Positions 59,601 through 64,000 of a stretch of 64,000 nucleotides of DNA are shown here, in pieces. The DNA is from Drosophila persimilis (taxonomy: Eukaryota; Arthropoda; Insecta; Diptera; Drosophilidae). The stretch lies in assembly GCF_003286085.1 (NCBI RefSeq), contig NW_020825324.1:2046001-2110000 (forward strand). Reading direction: 5' to 3'. The notes beneath the pieces are model-generated. The model did no database searches and was not told where the DNA came from. It worked only from the letters and a program-made list of their open reading frames with translations. Position 1 is the first letter of the stretch. Each line of letters starts with the position of its first letter. Position numbers and translations under genes: made by a program.

Positions 59601-62600
59601 ATAAATAAAAGTGCTGGACAGCAAAGTGAGCGCAACTTCCACTCTCATTCCCCTTAAGTACGCGTAAGAGTGTGGGCAAGGGAAGGGAAAAGGGAAAGAG
59701 CCACTTGCTTAAGTGCCCTTGTAAAGCGAGATGAAGGGGTGTTATGCGTTGGTGCACTCCCTGTCTCCCAGTCTCCCAGTCTCCCCTCTCTCTCTCGTCG
59801 TCTGGGGTGAATCAATATTCGAGTGGCATGGGCTGCACAAGTGCATCCGTTGAGTACTCGTATTTCTTGAACATTATTTCGCCGATTCGTTTAGCCCGAC
59901 TTCCCCTGCAAATGTACCATTTCCCTTAATTGGTCCAGTTTTTGGTGAACTTTATGGGAAACAGCTAGTAGCAAAACTAAGTAATTCCATTAGTTCAAAA
60001 AGTGCAATCCAATTGCAGCCTGCTTTTTGGCGCAAGCCTGCCTGTAAGTCATCGTTAAGGAAACATTTATTTGGCTTGAACGGTGTTTGCTAGTGTGCCT
60101 GTCTGTGGTAGGAAATTGGAGTACCTAAACTTGATTTGTAGCCCACAATGAGTGTAGGGGTATGTTCGATTCGTGTAGAAGTGTGTAACAGGAAGAAGAA
60201 AGCGTTTTCGACCGCTAATTGATTGCAAAACGGACCATTATAGTGGCGCCCTCTGCCGGAGTGAGCGAGGCATAACGTCTTCTCAGTCTTCCAATATCAG
60301 ATTTATGCGTTGCGTTTTCCCTGATGCTCATTCCTGTGGATGCGAGGCAGCACCCACTTCTGCAATTGAGATCGTGGCCGCCTCTCGCATCTCGTATCTA
60401 GCGTCCCGCCTTTGTACTCCTTTTCCAGTGCTATCTTTACAATGGCTGCGTTTTGCAATTACTGTCTGGCCCCCGGATTAGTAAAGTGGCATTCCAATTT
60501 TCTGTCAGTCCATTGGCAATCCCTTTCTGTCCTGCACTTTGTGCGATATTGTCCACCCGCAGTTATTTGCTTAGCCGCAGGCAACTGCCTATCAGCACTA
60601 AAGCCAATATCAAAACAGAGCACAAACGGAATAACGGCTAAGGACACGCCTAATTTGACTGTTCGCGTTCGGCTGGGCCTTTTTTAATTACAAATAGCAA
60701 GGACTGGTACGGCCGGGTGTGGATAGTGCCTCTGCCTGTTTTATGTTCTGCCAAATATTTTACGCTAGATATGGCACACAACGAGCAATAACTATGCCTG
60801 CACATGGCCAAACTTGTGTAAAAACTGGCCGAATTTGGTCTGAAATTATCAAAGGACATGCACACTGAGGAACGGGACCGACATGAGTTACTTTATCTGG
60901 GCTTTCCAGTGACGCCCTACACCTAACATTAACTTTTTTGTCCTACCACTCGCTGGTCTGCTGCTGAGTGCATTCCATTCGTTTACAGCCAGGATGGAGT
61001 ATTGCCATTTTTAAGATTAACTATCGTTTGCGGAATATTTGTGGATATGCAGATGGGATTGTTGATATGCCACTTAGCCAAAGTTTTATCCTATGAATCT
61101 GTTTTATATTTTTCTTTCGATTTACCACAATTTAACACTTCCTCACTTATACTACACTTTCGTTTTTCCTTCAAGCCTGCTCTCTGTTTGGAGAGTCATT
61201 CTTCATAAGCTTTTGATCATGAAACATCACTCAAAGTGAAAATCTCTTATGGTATTTTGACTTTACATTATTGATTTCAACTTATATAAACAAATGAGAG
61301 GGTATTGGCTTGCAAGTCATGGCAGGGAATAATATGCATCCAAAGAATTATAGTGGATATCTACATAGGGTATTGTATCGTCTTCGAGTCATGTTCTCGG
61401 ATAAGATGAGACTTTTAGAATCTATGTATTTGGGACGAGATCAAAATCGGGTTGTGCACCTGGGGGATCACATGCCCAAACCTGGAATCTGCAATATATT
61501 CTTTAAAATCGTTTTTAAAATCGCTTTTTCGATTAATTTCCATTTTGCGATGTTGATAGACGCATTTTATATATGCTATTCGATCGGATAATCAGAATAT
61601 CTGGCCCAGAAATATGTATGAAAATAACTTTTATTATTTAGAATGAAGGCAGTTAACGGACCTGCTGTCGTGGCCAGACCTCTCACATACATAGAAACAT
61701 GTATGTCCTGCGGGAGCAGGAGTTTCTCGTTTCCTTTCCGTTTCCGTTTCCATTATGATTTCTATTATTCGCAAACTCTGCACAAATTTCGATGAAAATG
61801 GAATGAAATAAAGATTCAGCTTAGGAGAAATGATGATGATGATGATGGCAGGCAACAGCTGACGCTGGGGGTTAAAAAATGTGTGTGTGTGCGTGTGTGT
61901 GGTATGCCATAAAGCGCACATGGCCCTATGGAGTAAGTGGTCAGCCAGCTTGGAATGTTACGAAATGTGTGTGTGTGTGTGTGGATTCTGACAGGTGGTG
62001 GTTGGGTTTGGGGCTGTGGCTGGAGTTGTGGATGGTGCTTTCGGTTGGTGCGCTGAGCGCATCAGAGATGGAAGGAGCTGCTGGAGCTCTGGAGGAGCTT
62101 AACCCATAAAGAGCTCGCACTGATGTCGGTGCGGGTGCGGGAGTGGCTGCGGAAATGCTACCAGTATTGCTGCCGATTAATGACCCATTTGGCTAACTAA
62201 GGGTTAAACCCTGCTCACTCGTGTGATACTATTTAAAGAACTTTCTACCGCTATTTTCGCTTCCATTAAACACACATACACATGCGGGGGGTTGGTGTAG
62301 AAGCGGGAGCGAAGGCGATGCGAAAATAAGCAAGGAAAAGTTGTTTTAGCTTTCGTACGTGTCCACACACACACGCACACACGCACACACGTACACACCC
62401 CAGTCCCCCCACTCTTGAGCCATGCTCCACAAGTGTCGAAAAGTGTGCGCTCTCCAAACATTTGTATTCCTTCTTTCTTTTATTTCTGCTTTCTGCTCTC
62501 TGGTCTCCCCTCCGGCCAAGCCTTCGTCGGTACTTGGCACGCTTGTTGTCCTGCTCCTTAACATGGCTCTCCAGTCGAATGTCGAAGTGAGCAGAGCAGA

Positions 62601-62700
62601 AGCGCAGTAGAGCGATAACACCAAAATCTGAGAAACCTTTAATGCTCTTTCCTCAGAGAGACAACCGAAACGAGGGGGAACGTTATGAGTTGCTGCATAC
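53604..62700. other. long non-coding stretch, probably a large intron
   Basis: About 9 kb without a supported coding exon. It includes a purine-rich stretch at 55790-56310, GGGGATGG runs at 56500-56540, (GT)n at 56800-56855, GGTAGGGC repeats near 57970-58000, a pair of GCGATAACCGGAGCAT words about 150 bp apart (59072 and 59222) and (TG)n at 61880-61985. Open frames in the purine tract are compositional artefacts. Confidence 0.4.
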
Positions 62701-62714
62701 ACCGCAGCTCTACA

Positions 62715-63417
62715 TTTATACCCGATACTTAGTATGGCTCTCCTCCGGCAGACGCCGCTAATATTGAACGACACGACAAAGAGTGCGTGCGAGAGAGACA
62801 GAAAATCAGTCTGAGCGTGACGTCGGGCGCTGCGTAGCCACTAAAAATTGATTTCTTGCTTTTGGCTACAAAAATGATCCGATCTGATCCAGATTCCGCA
62901 ACCTAATAGATATGGTCGTTATCTATGATTCTGCGTTTTTAGTTTTCTTTAGTATCTTCAATATTGTGGATGCAACAGTTTTTCGTCCTTTGTGGGGGCG
63001 GAAGTGGGTGGGGCGAAATTTTGCGATATACGTTTTATAGTGAGATCTAACAGGAGTGCGGATACCAAATTTGGTAACTCTAGCCTTAATAGTCTCTGAG
63101 ATGTGTAAATATCCCCAGATTTTCATCCTTTGCGGGGGCGGAAGGGGGTGTGGCGAAATTTTGAAGCAAACTCGTCTCGGTCCGATATATTAGGAGTGTG
63201 GATACCAAATTTGGTTGCTCTAGCTCTTATAGTCTTTGAGCACTAGGCGCTGAAGGGGACGGACAGACAGACAGGGCTCAATCGACTCGGCTATTGATGC
63301 TGATCAAGAATATATATACTTTATGGGGTCGGAAACGATTCCTTCTGGACGTTACACACATCCATTTTCACCACAAATCTGATATACCCCAATACTCATT
63401 TTGAGTATCGGGTATAA
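62715..63417. mobile_element. DINE-1/INE-1-like (helentron-type) element
   Basis: The ends are exact 15-bp inverted repeats, TTTATACCCGATACT and AGTATCGGGTATAAA. Near the right end stands ATCAAGAATATATATACTTT then ATGGGGTCGGAAACGATTCC, the conserved DINE-1 block. Two internal direct repeats of about 120 bp (GGGGGCGGAAG...GATACCAAATTTGGT) lie at 62990-63075 and 63134-63218. It is non-coding. Confidence 0.85.
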
Positions 63418-64000
63418 AAAACAACTGTTTAATGGCAAAGAGTGACGGCGAAGAGAGCTTTACCTGCTGCTGATCTTTTGTATGTGGAAAAGCTTAGCTA
63501 CGGTTCTCTCTCCCGCTCTTCCATGCGGCAAAAGCATGGCTTTGTTGTTCTCGGGTTAGGCTGTCGCAGTGCAGCCGTATGTCGATATACATATGTACAT
63601 ATATGTATGTACATATGTATTTCAATGGTACTGATTAATATTTTTTCTGCTCAGTGCAACTCTTCGTTTGCTGGGTGCGATTACAATTATTTATTTATTT
63701 TGATATATGTATGTATTTTATTTCTGATTTCGTATTGCCACCGAAATGTTCGAAGCTTATCTCCAGCTTTTTTTCACTCCGAGGGCAGCAGAAAAGAGAG
63801 TGCGGTTCGCTCTCCCTTCCTTTATCACGCTCCAATTAGTGGCATCTCAAGCAAACACTCGTTGTGTGTCTTTATTTGTGCGGATGTGGGCGCGAGGGAG
63901 GGGGAGTGGCCGAAAAGGCCTGCGGATGTTTTTCTCTGCTTTGCTTTGCTCGGCGCTGCTTACCCTCTGCCTGCCTGCCAGCCTGTTGCCTTTTGCCTGT
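63418..64000. other. non-coding flank to the window end
   Basis: (ATGTACAT)-type repeats lie at 63585-63620. Sequence near 63800-64000 is richer in GC (GCCTGCCTGCC). No gene is supported. Confidence 0.4.

Overview
The window is Drosophila nuclear DNA, most likely from an obscura-group species and from the X chromosome (Muller element A). Genes are intron-bearing with fly-type GT-AG splice sites, intergenic DNA is AT-rich with (CA)n, (TA)n and (CAG)n tracts, and two DINE-1/INE-1-like elements end in the characteristic TATACCCGAT inverted termini. The conserved genes match fly genes that I place, from memory, on the X: CG12206, CG10804, CG10802, CG14270, RpS28b and l(1)G0320. The species and chromosome are inferences.

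Layout. 0-4 kb: the 5' end of a small membrane-protein gene (-), a MARCH5-type mitochondrial ubiquitin ligase (+) and a 70-residue single-pass membrane protein (-). 4-9.6 kb: accessory DNA holding a broken minus-strand gene relic, a roughly 2.2-kb imperfect inverted repeat, and a tandem array with a 317-319 bp period. 9.6-20 kb: a glutaredoxin-domain cysteine-rich gene (-) whose 7.6-kb first intron carries a GA-rich tract. 20-26 kb: its upstream region, with a possible Tc1/mariner end and a weak membrane-gene relic. 26-27 kb: a six-EF-hand ER-lumen protein (+). 27-33 kb: a six-exon SLC6 transporter (-) with a long AT-rich 3' flank. 34.7-41 kb: a compact housekeeping cluster of an AlaX/AARSD1-type alanyl-tRNA editing protein (+), TIM29 (-), a small helical protein resembling AIRIM (+), ribosomal protein S28 (-) and TRAP-alpha (+). 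41.6-52.7 kb: a repeat-rich block with a DINE-1-like element, a recent tandem array built from 470-bp and 276-bp modules between two copies of a ~1-kb module carrying a TATA-plus-initiator promoter, an LTR-element gag fossil, a LINE fragment and a relic of a P-superfamily transposase. 53-64 kb: a probable non-coding first exon ending in a strong donor at 53604, followed by about 10 kb without a coding exon I can support and a second DINE-1-like element.

The housekeeping genes serve protein synthesis and organelle biogenesis: tRNA proofreading, the small ribosomal subunit, ER translocation, the inner-membrane translocase and mitochondrial quality control. They are independent units with separate promoters, arranged in divergent and convergent pairs. 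The most unusual observations are GC-AG introns at the first intron of two neighbouring divergent genes, the large inverted repeat, the homogeneous 470/276-bp array with its duplicated promoter, and the P-superfamily relic. No search was run; gene names rest on recognition of the proteins.
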